DNA of 64,000 bases, from contig JAPPMP010000003.1 of the NCBI GenBank assembly GCA_028819005.1, positions 19,352-83,351 on the forward strand. Direction: 5' to 3'. This document shows positions 9,841-19,192 of this stretch, piece by piece (position 1 is the stretch's first letter; each line of letters starts with the position of its first letter). Below the pieces are notes generated by a model. The model had not been told where the DNA came from, ran no database searches, and saw only the letters and a program-made list of their open reading frames with translations. Source of the stretch: Acidimicrobiaceae bacterium (GTDB taxonomy: Bacteria; Actinomycetota; Acidimicrobiia; Acidimicrobiales; Aldehydirespiratoraceae). The position numbers and the translations under genes are program-made.

Positions 9841-10674
9841 ATGGCTGTCAGCTACAAAATCACGGAATTGTGGCGCTACCCGATCAAGTCGATGGGCGGG
9901 GAACAGCTCTCGTCGGTATCGGTGAGGCCCGGTGGTATTGTCGGCGACCGCCGCTGGGCTCTGCGAAACGCTGAAACCAACAAGATAATCAGCGCGAAGC
10001 GGCCGAGACCTTATGGCCGGCTTCTTGAGTGGTCCGCCAAGACTCTTGACGACGGCTCGGTTGTTGTAATTGGACCAGACGGCAGCGAATTTGCCGCAGG
10101 CAGCCCGGAACTCGACCAGAAGCTGACAGCTGCGCTTGGTGAGCCGCTCGTCGTTGTGGAGGTCGTTCCCGGCAACGAGGAAACCTACGACAGCGAATGG
10201 CCTGAGATTCCAGGCACATTGCTGTCCGAGATAGACGTCGAGTTACCGATAGCGATGATGACCGATAGACAGTCGTTCGTGGATCTGGCGGCGCTGCACA
10301 TTGTTTTGGAGGAGTCGCTTCACCATCTCGGTGCTATCAGTGGTGCTGATGTGGGTGTTGGGCGATTCCGGCCCAACCTGTTGATCCGTTCAGGCGACGG
10401 CAAGGGCGTTGGAGAGTTTGTTGATCTTGCGTGGAAAGACATTGGCGCAACCGCTGGTGACGCCGAATTGTGGATAGCGGACGCTGCGCCGCGGTGTGTG
10501 ATGACAACGCTTGGTCACGGTCGATTCAAACCGGCCAAGTCGATTCTCGCGTCGTTGGCCGCATCGGCTCGCAAGGAGTCAGACTACGGCACCTTCGCGT
10601 GTTTCGGAACTTATGCCGAGGTGACTTCGGAGGGTTCGATCTCCGTCGGCGATCAGCTTGTGGTTGCCGACTAG
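9841..10674 (+). CDS. MOSC domain protein
   Basis: 277 residues with an N-terminal MOSC_N beta barrel (ITELWRYPIKSMGGE) and a C-terminal MOSC domain including RFRPNLLIRSG and APRCVMTTLGHG. The usual catalytic Cys of MOSC proteins corresponds to the Cys in PRCVMTT. Such proteins bind molybdenum cofactor or move sulfur from cysteine; the substrate cannot be told here. I use the ATG at 9841 with GGGAG upstream; a TTG at 9799 would add 14 residues. Single gene on the plus strand. Confidence 0.88.
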   Translation: MAVSYKITELWRYPIKSMGGEQLSSVSVRPGGIVGDRRWALRNAETNKIISAKRPRPYGRLLEWSAKTLDDGSVVVIGPDGSEFAAGSPELDQKLTAALGEPLVVVEVVPGNEETYDSEWPEIPGTLLSEIDVELPIAMMTDRQSFVDLAALHIVLEESLHHLGAISGADVGVGRFRPNLLIRSGDGKGVGEFVDLAWKDIGATAGDAELWIADAAPRCVMTTLGHGRFKPAKSILASLAASARKESDYGTFACFGTYAEVTSEGSISVGDQLVVAD

Positions 10675-10705
10675 CGACTGTCGAGGTGACGGCATCGGTA
10701 CGGGT

Positions 10706-11587
10706 TCAACTTGATTGAACGGAGTTGCGCACGGCCTGTTCGGTTGCGACGACTGCCAAGGCCCTCACCTCGTCGACGTGGGCGGCGATCTCACCGGTAG
10801 CGGCTGCAACAAAGGCATCACCGTCGGAACGAGTGTGAGGGGGGAAGATCGCACGGGCCAAACCGTCATGTGCGCCTTGTGCAACGATCTTGCATTCAAC
10901 GGGGTCCAGGCGAGCGTTGCTGATGACCACGCCAATCACCGTGTTGGCGGTGTCCGCGGCGAATTCGTCGGATCCGAAACTCTCGGGCCAGTCTTCGAAG
11001 GTGCCCTTGGCAATTTCGGCAACAACGTTTCCGTCGTCAATATCGCCCGCTGAGTTGTTGACCACCAGCGCGGTCACTACCAACTCGCCTTTGCGGGCGG
11101 TGAACATCTGAATCCCGCCAGCCGATGGGTCGTCTGGCTGGCGCCACTTGCCGACCGTGGCTCCTGCGCCGGCGCCGACGGGGCCAACCGCGGGGTCGGA
11201 GCTGCACGCGGCCAACGCCATGGCTCCCTGGGCTGGACCGGGGCGGACAGATGCGTCACCGACGCCCAGGTCGTAGAGGCTCATCGCCACGACAATCGGC
11301 ACGTTGGCGGTTCTGGTCTCAAAACCCCGGCCCTGAGCCTCAAGGGCTGACACCACGCCATCGGCGGCTGACAGCCCGAAAGCCGACCCTCCGCTCAGGA
11401 CCACTGCATCCACATGGGTGACGAGTCGACTTGGGTCCAGCAGTTCAAACTCGCGGGTTGCCGGGGCACCCCCGCGAACTTCGCCAGAAGCCGTAGTCGA
11501 AGGTGGCAACAGGACAACCGTGCAACCCGTGCGCGCCGCTGAGTCGGTCCAATGCCCGACAGTCACACCCGGAATCTCAACCTTCAC
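10706..11587 (-). CDS. P1 family peptidase (DmpA/NylC-like)
   Basis: Ntn-hydrolase-like P1 peptidase, a family including aminopeptidase DmpA and nylon-oligomer hydrolase, activated by self-cleavage. Hallmarks are IPGVTVGHWTD at the N terminus, LSGGSAFGL, GAGAGATVGKW and VVNNSAGD, the last likely containing the Asn-Ser cleavage site. I start at the GTG at 11587 because it leads directly into the conserved IPGVTVGHW, though the open frame reaches an ATG at 11713 with a 42-residue unlike-family extension. Confidence 0.85.
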   Translation of the reverse strand: MKVEIPGVTVGHWTDSAARTGCTVVLLPPSTTASGEVRGGAPATREFELLDPSRLVTHVDAVVLSGGSAFGLSAADGVVSALEAQGRGFETRTANVPIVVAMSLYDLGVGDASVRPGPAQGAMALAACSSDPAVGPVGAGAGATVGKWRQPDDPSAGGIQMFTARKGELVVTALVVNNSAGDIDDGNVVAEIAKGTFEDWPESFGSDEFAADTANTVIGVVISNARLDPVECKIVAQGAHDGLARAIFPPHTRSDGDAFVAAATGEIAAHVDEVRALAVVATEQAVRNSVQSS

Positions 11588-11901
11588 CCCCCGAAAACTA
11601 CCTGCGTTTGCCTTTGCTGAGCCTCCAAAGGGCAAGCAGGTGGCCTTTTTAGGATTTGTTGTTGCATTTTCAGATATCTCATGTATCGTCACCTCGACGG
11701 GACAACAACTCACAGGCGGGCAGAATGTTGCGGACTACTGGCGGGACAAGAGGCGGATCTTTCCCGTGTCGTGTGCAAGCAGCATTGAGCGGGTTGAAAC
11801 TGCGCTCCATCGGCGGAAAGGCGAGCAGGAACGTCCCGTGTCGCGTGAGCGATGCACCGGGCGGTTCGGTGTGTCGTGTCAGCGAAAACTCAGGCGGTTT
11901 G

Positions 11902-12594
11902 GTGCTGCGGTGTGTTGGTGGGATGTTGTGTGCTGTGCTTGTGGCCTCCGGCTGCAGCGACGACGGCAGCAATGCAGTCGAGTCGGTCACGAGCACATTC
12001 CCATCAACCACCGCAGTGCCGATTACCACCCAACCACCCACAACCCCAGCACCCACGACCGATGCGCCGAGGATTTCGGCGTCACCACCCCCCACATCGT
12101 CGACTCCTTCAACCCTGCCGCCGGCCACCATCGCGCCCTCTAGCAGCCCGGGGGTTGAGTTGAGCGAACAGCAGCGGATCTTCGCGGCTATTGAGCGCTA
12201 CTACGAAGTCCTTGTAGAGGCCAACGATCCGCCGGCACAACACAGCCTGCTTTGGGACGATGTGGCAACCCCCAACCGCGCGGCTGCTCTGCGAGTCAAG
12301 GCTCAAGAGAACCTCGCTGCCCGACGAGGCATTCGATGGCCCGAGGATCGACAGCCTCTGGTTCGCGCTCCCTCAACAGTTCTGCGCCAAGACTCCATCG
12401 CCGTTGTCGACGTCTGTCTGCGAGACAACCTTGAGACCTATGACCTCGACACCGATGCGGTCACCGACGACTCCGTCTCCTATGCATGGGCCCAGTTGAC
12501 AGTCACGGACCACTTCGGGGGTTGGCTGGTGAGCCAATACCGCACAGTCCAACAGTTTGAAACGGAGGAGCTGTGTGTCGCCTCCTATCAGTGA
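11902..12594 (+). CDS. Putative lipoprotein
   Basis: About 230 residues. A short hydrophobic N terminus ends in the lipobox LVASGC (Cys about 18), then a long Ser/Thr/Pro-rich linker (residues about 30-75), then a folded domain of about 140 residues with SEQQRIFAAIERYYE. Likely exported and lipid-anchored outside the membrane. The start is uncertain: the frame is open to 11656 and several GTGs are possible; 11902 gives a normal signal peptide. It overlaps the next gene by 22 bases. Function unknown. Confidence 0.65.
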   Translation: MLRCVGGMLCAVLVASGCSDDGSNAVESVTSTFPSTTAVPITTQPPTTPAPTTDAPRISASPPPTSSTPSTLPPATIAPSSSPGVELSEQQRIFAAIERYYEVLVEANDPPAQHSLLWDDVATPNRAAALRVKAQENLAARRGIRWPEDRQPLVRAPSTVLRQDSIAVVDVCLRDNLETYDLDTDAVTDDSVSYAWAQLTVTDHFGGWLVSQYRTVQQFETEELCVASYQ

Positions 12595-13409
12595 CGGTTG
12601 TCCTGGTGCTCGCGCTGGGCCCCGCGGTCTCGGCCGAAGGCATCGAAGGCACCGGCATCGTGTTGACGCCGGGCGGTCTGGTGGTGACCGCCGGCTCGCC
12701 GGGTTCGCTGGCTCTCAGTTCCGAGCCTGGGCAGCCTGGCCGCGGCACGACGATCTACTGCAGTTGGTACAACTTCTCAGTCGAGTTCGGCGAGTATCTG
12801 TTCGACCCCATCGGGGACTCGGTCTGGCCCAGTGTCAACAGCACGTACCTGTTGAACTGTTGGACCCGCGATCCCGCTCAGTCCTACCCCGGCTACCCGA
12901 CGATCACGAAATATCGCGGACCGGGAGACATTGCTGGATCTGCGGTCTCGAGCGAGGATGCCGCGCGGTTCGCTAGAGCTCACATCAACTTCGAACTCCC
13001 ACGGATCCAACTGTCGCCACCGAGTCGGCAGATCGTGGGCGTCCCGACCTGGCTGGCCGTGGTGAGTCGGCTTCGGTACGACCAGGTCTCGGCCAACGCG
13101 GGCCCGGTGTGGGCCTCCGCTCGGGCATCGTTGCGCGATGTCACTTGGAACCTCGGCAACGGAGCAAGTCGTGTCTGCACCCGGGACGTCTCCAAAGTGT
13201 GGGACTCGACAAGCAGCCATCCCCAGGCCAGCCGCTGCACCTACACCTATGTCAACAGCGCCGGATCGCCGTTCAACCTGACGGCCACGGTCCGCTGGAA
13301 CATCTGGCAGCGGACCAACAGCAATCCCAGTTGGCATCAGTGGGGAACGATCAGCCGCACAACCACGATCCCCATCAATGTCACCCAGCTCCAGTCAGCG
13401 ATCCGCTGA
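12573..13409 (+). CDS. Secreted protein of unknown function
   Basis: 278 residues from a GTG at 12573. Signal peptide (LLSVTVVLVLALGPAVSA), then a Cys-containing, Trp/Tyr-rich extracellular domain with paired cysteines (TIYCSWYNF, LLNCWTRD, SRVCTRD, SRCTYTY). This suggests a disulfide-stabilised beta-rich fold. Co-transcribed with the preceding lipoprotein gene, which it overlaps, so the two may work together at the cell surface. The secreted protein at 24461 shares the general design of a signal peptide and scattered Cys/Trp. Confidence 0.75.
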   Translation: MCRLLSVTVVLVLALGPAVSAEGIEGTGIVLTPGGLVVTAGSPGSLALSSEPGQPGRGTTIYCSWYNFSVEFGEYLFDPIGDSVWPSVNSTYLLNCWTRDPAQSYPGYPTITKYRGPGDIAGSAVSSEDAARFARAHINFELPRIQLSPPSRQIVGVPTWLAVVSRLRYDQVSANAGPVWASARASLRDVTWNLGNGASRVCTRDVSKVWDSTSSHPQASRCTYTYVNSAGSPFNLTATVRWNIWQRTNSNPSWHQWGTISRTTTIPINVTQLQSAIR

Positions 13410-13432
13410 CTGGAACCCACAGGTTGCGGTGC

Positions 13433-14773
13433 TCAGGCCAGCGTGCGGACCACTGAGCTGAAGGCGTCGGGAAGGTCTCCGGCTATCAGGCCGGGGCCCA
13501 GCAGGCGGCCCGCGGCGCCGTGTACATGAGCGGCGACCGTCGCGGCGTCGAAAGGGGCCAGACCCTGGGCCAACAGGGCAGTTACGAACCCGGCCAAGAC
13601 ATCACCGGTACCGGCTGTCGCCAGAGCCTCGGTGCCGGAGGTGAGCACGCGTATTCGGCCGTCCTGCGCAGCTATCACCGTCGACGGCCCTTTGCGGATC
13701 ACGGTCACTTGACGATGTATCGCAAACTCCCGGGTCCGTTCGAGACGGTCAGGGCCGGCGTCGCCCCCAAGTCGCTGCCATTCCCCGTCGTGGGGGGTCA
13801 ATATCGTGGGTGCCGGTCGCATGTTCAGAGCCGACGCCACCTCCGCTGTCAACCCGTCGCCATCGATCACAAGCGGCACTGATACTTCGAGCATCGCCCG
13901 AACGCTCTGCGGGTCGTCGCGGCCGAGACCAGGGCCCACAAGCACCGCTCGGACACGGTCATCGAGTCCCCTGAGAGCGTCTTGCGCCCAACCAGCCGTA
14001 GGCAATCGCAGCACGACAGCCTCAGTCGGTCCTTCACTCCCACGCGCTCCGGGCATGGCCAGCTGCACCATCCCGGCACCCGCGCGCTGAGCCGCGCGCG
14101 CGGCCAACCAAGCCGCCCCGGTCATGCCACCGGAGCCGCCGACAATGCGCACGCCTGAACGCCACTTGTGGTCTTCGGCTGACGGCATCGGAACGAGAGC
14201 CGCCACGTCGGCATCTTCAACCGCGTGGCGTGATGGGTGGCCCACATCCAAGCCGATATCGACAACCCGTACTTCGCCGGCCAAAGAGCGTCCCGGCTCC
14301 AACACCAGTCCCGGTTTGAGCGCCTCGAAGGTGACCGTGCGCTCTGCCGACATCGGGAGGCCGAGACGCTCCCCGGTCAAACCGTCGACGCCCGACGGGA
14401 TATCGACAGCCAAGACCCGCTGAGCTTGAGCGACCACCGGGGGCAGATAACTCCGGGCCAGACCCGTTCCGAAAGCGGCATCGATCACCAGGTCGACAGG
14501 CCGCAGCGATTCGGGGGCGCCCAACGCGTCAACCACCGAAACCCGCACTCCGCGGCGAGCCAGGTGTGCAGCTGCCACGCGACCGTCAGAGCCGTTGTTG
14601 CCCGGCCCAGCGAGCACGGTCACGCGCCTCCCGTAGGTCCCGCCCATCAACTCAATGGCCTCTCGGGCGACGTGGCGCGCTGCTCGATCAATCAACACTT
14701 CAACCGGTTCTGGGGCAGCCGCGTCGATCTCTGCCATCTCGGTGGGAGTGACGATCGCCAACATCAGCGGCAC
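13433..14773 (-). CDS. nnr: Bifunctional NAD(P)H-hydrate epimerase / ADP-dependent dehydratase
   Basis: Repairs hydrated NAD(P)H. The N-terminal epimerase half has LAGPGNNGSDGRVAAAHL and AVDIPSGVDGLTGE. The C-terminal kinase-like dehydratase half has GSGGMTGAAWLAARAA, LTPHDGEW and the catalytic-loop GTGDVLAGFV. At 446 residues it is shorter than the roughly 500 of E. coli but both halves look complete. GTG start at 14773 with GAGG six bases upstream. Confidence 0.94.
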   Translation of the reverse strand: MPLMLAIVTPTEMAEIDAAAPEPVEVLIDRAARHVAREAIELMGGTYGRRVTVLAGPGNNGSDGRVAAAHLARRGVRVSVVDALGAPESLRPVDLVIDAAFGTGLARSYLPPVVAQAQRVLAVDIPSGVDGLTGERLGLPMSAERTVTFEALKPGLVLEPGRSLAGEVRVVDIGLDVGHPSRHAVEDADVAALVPMPSAEDHKWRSGVRIVGGSGGMTGAAWLAARAAQRAGAGMVQLAMPGARGSEGPTEAVVLRLPTAGWAQDALRGLDDRVRAVLVGPGLGRDDPQSVRAMLEVSVPLVIDGDGLTAEVASALNMRPAPTILTPHDGEWQRLGGDAGPDRLERTREFAIHRQVTVIRKGPSTVIAAQDGRIRVLTSGTEALATAGTGDVLAGFVTALLAQGLAPFDAATVAAHVHGAAGRLLGPGLIAGDLPDAFSSVVRTLA

Positions 14774-14840
14774 CCGTCCTCAAGCGGCGTGGCGGTGGGC
14801 TCACCGTGCCGAGTCGCACGCTGCTTCGATGGGCCAGTCA

Positions 14841-15212
14841 TCATTCGGCCAGGGCCACGACCACAGCCTGCGCCAGTTGGTCGGTATGGCTGAGAGTCAC
14901 CGCGAAACGGGCCGCGCCGAACTCCCTGGCCTTGGTGTCGGCGCTGTCATGCAAGCGCAGTTCGGGACGGCCGTCGTCATGGTTGAACACCTCGATATCA
15001 CGCATCTTCATCGCCCCGAGGCCGCATCCCATGGACTTCAAAGTCGCTTCCTTGGCCGCAAAACGTGCCGCCAACCGCGGCGTCGGGTCGCCCGCCTGGT
15101 TGGCGTAAGCCAGTTCGGTGGACCGAAACAAGCGATCAATCAGTCCCGGCGTTCGTTCCAGCACGTCGCGGAAACGGTCGATGTCGACGAGGTCGGTTCC
15201 GATGCCGAGCAC
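14841..15212 (-). CDS. acpS: Holo-[acyl-carrier-protein] synthase
   Basis: Attaches 4'-phosphopantetheine from CoA to acyl carrier protein. The 123-residue protein has GTDLVDIDRF (metal-binding Asp) and RFAAKEATLKSMG (metal-binding Glu), the two family motifs. Starts with GTG. Lies between nnr and glmS, all on the minus strand. Confidence 0.95.
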   Translation of the reverse strand: MLGIGTDLVDIDRFRDVLERTPGLIDRLFRSTELAYANQAGDPTPRLAARFAAKEATLKSMGCGLGAMKMRDIEVFNHDDGRPELRLHDSADTKAREFGAARFAVTLSHTDQLAQAVVVALAE

Positions 15213-15238
15213 CCCGTCAGCCTACCGCGCCGCCCTGG

Positions 15239-15361
15239 GCCTACGCCGGGCGTAACCGGAGCCCCGAGACGAACCGAGAGCCTACGCCGGGCGTAACCGG
15301 AGCCCCGAGACGAACCGAGAGCCTACGCCGGGCGTAACCGGAGCCCCGAGACGAACCGAGA
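15239..15361. repeat. Three exact tandem 41-bp repeats
   Basis: Three identical copies of a 41-base unit starting gcctacgccgggcgtaaccg, at 15239, 15280 and 15321, filling most of the 167-base gap between acpS and glmS. Each unit contains tacgccgggcgta, an imperfect inverted repeat. Confidence 0.95.
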
Positions 15362-15379
15362 AATGTACGCGACTGGCCG

Positions 15380-18300
15380 TCAGGTGGATCGCCAGCGGTC
15401 GGCGAGCACGTTGATCGGCAAGGTCAACAAATCAGCGACGTCGGTAGTGGCAAGAAGATCCTCGCGGAACACGTCTTCGGTCTCCACCACCGCGTCATAC
15501 AGGGCCGAATAGCGATTGCGGTAACCACGCAACACGCCACGAGCCGCTGCTGCGGTGAGCGAACCGGCGAAGCGCACATGCAGCAGCGTGAGGCCCGTCG
15601 TTGTGTTGTCCTTGAGTTCGGGAATGATGATCACGCAGCGGTCATCCGAGCGGCCGCGGGCAACAAAGACCCGACGCTCAAGCGCAACCTGGTGCTTGGT
15701 TCCCCGCAGCCTCGGGAAACGATCGGTGCGAGACACGATGTGGCGCGAGATCCCGCCGCGATCTGTGACCACCACGGTCGCTTCACCGGCACCGTCGGCG
15801 TCGAGGCCCTCGACTCGATACCGAGTGTGGCCCAGCACTTCATCGACCGCAGGATCAAGGTCGGCCAAGGTCCGCAACGAGGCGTAACTGAGTCGATCGC
15901 GGGGAGCACCGGCTGCCAACGCGGCGAAAGCCAGCGGCACCTCCAACAGCGTTTCATCAGAGCGGGAAATACCGACCGTCACGGTCTTGGCTTGGTGTTT
16001 GATCGCGTCTATCGGCCGTGTCAACTCGTCGATCCCGACGCTGAGAGCCGCCGCGAGGTCATCAAGGATCACCGCAGGCGTGCCGACCTTGCCGTACTCG
16101 ATTTGATACGCCTCGAGTGGCGAAGAACCCAACGCGAAGCGGAACAGTGAAGCGATCCTGACAGCCGTCGCCGCTTCGAGGTGACCGTTGTAGTCGCCGG
16201 TGCGGATGCCGTCGAAGAAGCTCGCCGCTGATCTCTCGATGACCGGTTCGACCCAGGCCAGGGCTTGCTCCCCATTGAGAAAGGAACGGGCTGCGGCCTG
16301 CTCGATGGCGCTGTGGGCTTCGCGCAACGGCTGCGCCTGGGCGTCGATGGCCAAAGCCGCTTCGTAGCCGAACAGGTGGCCGGCCATCGTCGACAGAATG
16401 AACCCCAAGCGGCTGTCGATGGCGGGAACCGGAATCACTGCCAGAGCAGTGTCGAAGCGGCCCTCGCCCTCGTCGGCGATCACGATCGGCGCGGCCTTGT
16501 GGGCCCGAAAGATCCCTACTTCCTTCGCCACATCGTCGGCCGTGGAACCCGACAGTCCAGCAGCGCAAACGATGATCAGAGGTTCAGCCGACAGATCAAT
16601 GTGCTTCTTGTCCTCTGTCGCATCGGCGGACATCGACTTGTAGCAGAGTTCGGACAGCTTGATCCGCACCTCGTTGGCAGCGATGCGGTTCGCGCCGTTG
16701 CCCACCAGAGCCCAATAGCGGCGACTAGGAGCGAATTGACGGGCCGCTTCACCGATGACGTCGCGGCGGCCCAGGACAGTCTGCATCGCTCCGGCCACAT
16801 CGTGTATCGCGCTCAGCAGCGAACTGCGGTCATCGGCGCCCTCGTCGCCCTGCAACTCGTCGGCAATAGCGATGGCCAACAGCAACCCGGCGGCGATCTG
16901 CGAATAGAAGGCCTTGGTCGAAGCGACGCTCATCTCCACGTCCCTGCCGTCGGAGGTGTAGAACACCCCGTCAGCCCGATCCGTGAGGTCGCTGCCGCGG
17001 CGGTTGACTATGGCGATCACCTGCGCGCCTCGGCTCCGCACTATGTCGACTGTGCGGTTGGTGTCGGTGGTAGTACCCGACTGGCTGACCGCCACGACCA
17101 GAGTGTCGGACATGTCCGAACGCAGCGAGAACCCCGACAATTCCGTGGCCAAGGCAGCCTCGGTGACTATCCGCCCATGAGGAACAAGCGCATCGAGAGT
17201 CACCGCGAGGCTTTGACCGGCCACCGCGGCGGTGCCCTGACCGATTATCACGACCCGCTTTATTGATCCTTCGCGCAGCCCTTGGCGGACCTCTCGGGGG
17301 ACGATCTCGGGCCCGAGTGATACCTCTGGACCGTGGTCGCCATCGACGATCTTGCCCCGCAGGGTCTTGCCGAAGGACTCAGGGGCCTCACCGAGCTCTT
17401 TGAGCAGGTAGTGGGGGCTGTCGCCGCGGTCGATGTCACGGGTGGTGATCTCGGCGGTGAACACGTCATCGGCGATGACCTCGAGGTTGGCGCCGTCGTA
17501 CGCCCGGCGCAGCATCCCGTCCACGGTGCCTGCATGTTCACTGTCGAGTTCGATTATCTGGCCGCGGCTGGCGTTGGGATTGTCCGGGTTGTTCGGGGTT
17601 TCACCGTCCATGCGCACGTAGTGCGATGTTTCCTCCACGACCCCGTAGGGCTCGCTAGCCACAATGTAGGCATCCTCAGCCAAACCGACGTACAAGGCCT
17701 GACCACTCCCGCGCAGGGCCAGCTGGAGCCGTTGCGGTGCGGTAGCCGTGCTGGCCGCGATTGCCACTGACCCTTCGAAGGCGGCCACGGTACGACGGAA
17801 CGCCTCCGCGGAACTGTGCCCCTCAGCAAGTCGTCGACTCATCAACGATGGGATGACCTTGGCGTCGGTGGTGATCGCCTCTGGAATGTGGACTCCCTCC
17901 TCGGCGATCAGATCTGCGAAATTGTCGACGTCGCCGTTGAGGACGCCCACGACATACGGGCTGGTATCGGAGAGGTTGGCCGTGGAGACCAGTTCGCTGT
18001 TGAGAGGGTGAGCGTTGAACTCGGAGATAATGCCGACCGACGCCCAGCGGGTGTGTGCCAACACGACAGCTTGCGCAGTGTCGTTGGCCAGAGCCTCCGC
18101 CAACAATTCATCCCGTGTCAACGCCTCGCGCAGAGCCGCAGTGTTGTCGCCCAACTCGCCGATCTCAGAAGCGACCTTGTGAACCACGCTCAAAAGACCG
18201 TCGATGACCCTCACGCTGCCCGAGCCGAAGTTCTGGTCACTGCTGCGGCGGGCGATTTCGGCCCGAATCGCTGGATCGTCCGGATCGAGCGCGTGGTTGC

Positions 18301-18865
18301 GAATCAGCAGATGCACCCCCGCCGAGTCACGGCCCCGGACCTCGAGGCGGTCGAGTGACGCCAGAGCCTGGTGGACCGAAAGGAATGCTTCGAGCGCGCT
18401 GTCTGTTGTTGCGTCGTTGCTCAATTCAGCGACGCTGTCGGCTGCCCGGAGCCGATCGCGCGTGATTGCCCACAGCGCATCGCGAATGCGGTTGAGTTCG
18501 TGGTTCCGCTGTTCCAGGTCAGCGGTGTCGAGTGTCGGGTCTGATTCCAGCGTGGTTTCGATCTTTTGGATCGTGGCGGAGATCAGGTCGCAGTTGTGAG
18601 TCAGGATGCCGGCGACCGACCGGTCCCCCAGCAGCAGGCGAAGTCCAGGAACGCCGCGCAGCCGCGAATCGATCTCAGCGAGCTTGTCGCCCGCCTCACG
18701 AAGCGCGGAGCAAGCGATCTCACCTTCGAGCGCACCCTCACCGAGGCCCTGCAGTGCCTGATCAGCCAGTAGCCGCTCAACAGCCGTGAGCGGCGCCAGG
18801 ATTTCTTCTCTGAGCGGAGTCGGTCGCTTCGACGGTCGCCGGACGATAGCGATGATCCCGCACAT
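15380..18865 (-). CDS. glmS: Giant glucosamine-6-phosphate synthase-like protein
   Basis: Likely makes glucosamine-6-phosphate from fructose-6-phosphate and glutamine, the first step to UDP-GlcNAc. Starts at the ATG at 18865 (GAGG upstream), so the nucleophile is Cys2 of MCGIIAIV. About 140 extra, mainly helical residues separate it from RGRDSAGVH (about 177) and LAHTRWASVG. Two SIS domains follow (IIGQGTAAVAG, VAVSQSGTTTDT, SVASTKAFYSQ; then LVGNGANRIAANE), then a long C-terminal extension. 1161 residues versus about 610 usually. The next gene upstream is glmM, supporting the pathway role. Confidence 0.85.
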   Translation of the reverse strand: MCGIIAIVRRPSKRPTPLREEILAPLTAVERLLADQALQGLGEGALEGEIACSALREAGDKLAEIDSRLRGVPGLRLLLGDRSVAGILTHNCDLISATIQKIETTLESDPTLDTADLEQRNHELNRIRDALWAITRDRLRAADSVAELSNDATTDSALEAFLSVHQALASLDRLEVRGRDSAGVHLLIRNHALDPDDPAIRAEIARRSSDQNFGSGSVRVIDGLLSVVHKVASEIGELGDNTAALREALTRDELLAEALANDTAQAVVLAHTRWASVGIISEFNAHPLNSELVSTANLSDTSPYVVGVLNGDVDNFADLIAEEGVHIPEAITTDAKVIPSLMSRRLAEGHSSAEAFRRTVAAFEGSVAIAASTATAPQRLQLALRGSGQALYVGLAEDAYIVASEPYGVVEETSHYVRMDGETPNNPDNPNASRGQIIELDSEHAGTVDGMLRRAYDGANLEVIADDVFTAEITTRDIDRGDSPHYLLKELGEAPESFGKTLRGKIVDGDHGPEVSLGPEIVPREVRQGLREGSIKRVVIIGQGTAAVAGQSLAVTLDALVPHGRIVTEAALATELSGFSLRSDMSDTLVVAVSQSGTTTDTNRTVDIVRSRGAQVIAIVNRRGSDLTDRADGVFYTSDGRDVEMSVASTKAFYSQIAAGLLLAIAIADELQGDEGADDRSSLLSAIHDVAGAMQTVLGRRDVIGEAARQFAPSRRYWALVGNGANRIAANEVRIKLSELCYKSMSADATEDKKHIDLSAEPLIIVCAAGLSGSTADDVAKEVGIFRAHKAAPIVIADEGEGRFDTALAVIPVPAIDSRLGFILSTMAGHLFGYEAALAIDAQAQPLREAHSAIEQAAARSFLNGEQALAWVEPVIERSAASFFDGIRTGDYNGHLEAATAVRIASLFRFALGSSPLEAYQIEYGKVGTPAVILDDLAAALSVGIDELTRPIDAIKHQAKTVTVGISRSDETLLEVPLAFAALAAGAPRDRLSYASLRTLADLDPAVDEVLGHTRYRVEGLDADGAGEATVVVTDRGGISRHIVSRTDRFPRLRGTKHQVALERRVFVARGRSDDRCVIIIPELKDNTTTGLTLLHVRFAGSLTAAAARGVLRGYRNRYSALYDAVVETEDVFREDLLATTDVADLLTLPINVLADRWRST

Positions 18866-19192
18866 GGGTCCTCCATCCGAGGCGAGCGAACAGGTCGAGG
18901 CTTCCCTGAGCCTGAACTTCCGGATCAGTTTAGCTTCAAGGGCGGCGCTCAGGGTCAGGCGAGCAACAGGTCGACGGCACAAAAAATCTCATCCGGCCAA
19001 ATCGCAGAGTGCCATATGTCTGATCAGATATAGCAAGAGCGCGCGCAATTGGCAGGCCCTTCGAGCTGCAGCTCGTTGTTCCCCGATTTTGGTTCGCTTC
19101 GCTCACCGGGCCGCTCGGGCCACGGCCCCGCAGATCAAGCTGTTCGCACTCGGAAATCCTCTGCCTGTCTGCGGGGCCTCTGACTGGCAGGG
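18866..19192. other. Gap between glmM and glmS carrying a dispersed repeat
   Basis: No gene supported. The glmS leader occupies the left part. From 19036 the sequence matches the window's right end (63915 on) for about 70 bases. It includes a perfect 14-bp palindrome CGAGCTGCAGCTCG at 19062-19075. Confidence 0.7.
19036..19128. repeat. Long copy of the dispersed repeat
   Basis: The agagcgcgcgcaat start, ttcgagctgcag core and ttcgcttcgctcaccgggcc end are shared, with few differences, with the copy starting at 63915. The right part is the same motif that codes the TsaB tail. Confidence 0.8.

Noticed and set aside
15239-15361. CRISPR array
   Set aside because: The 41-bp units are directly adjacent with no unique spacers, and no cas genes are nearby.
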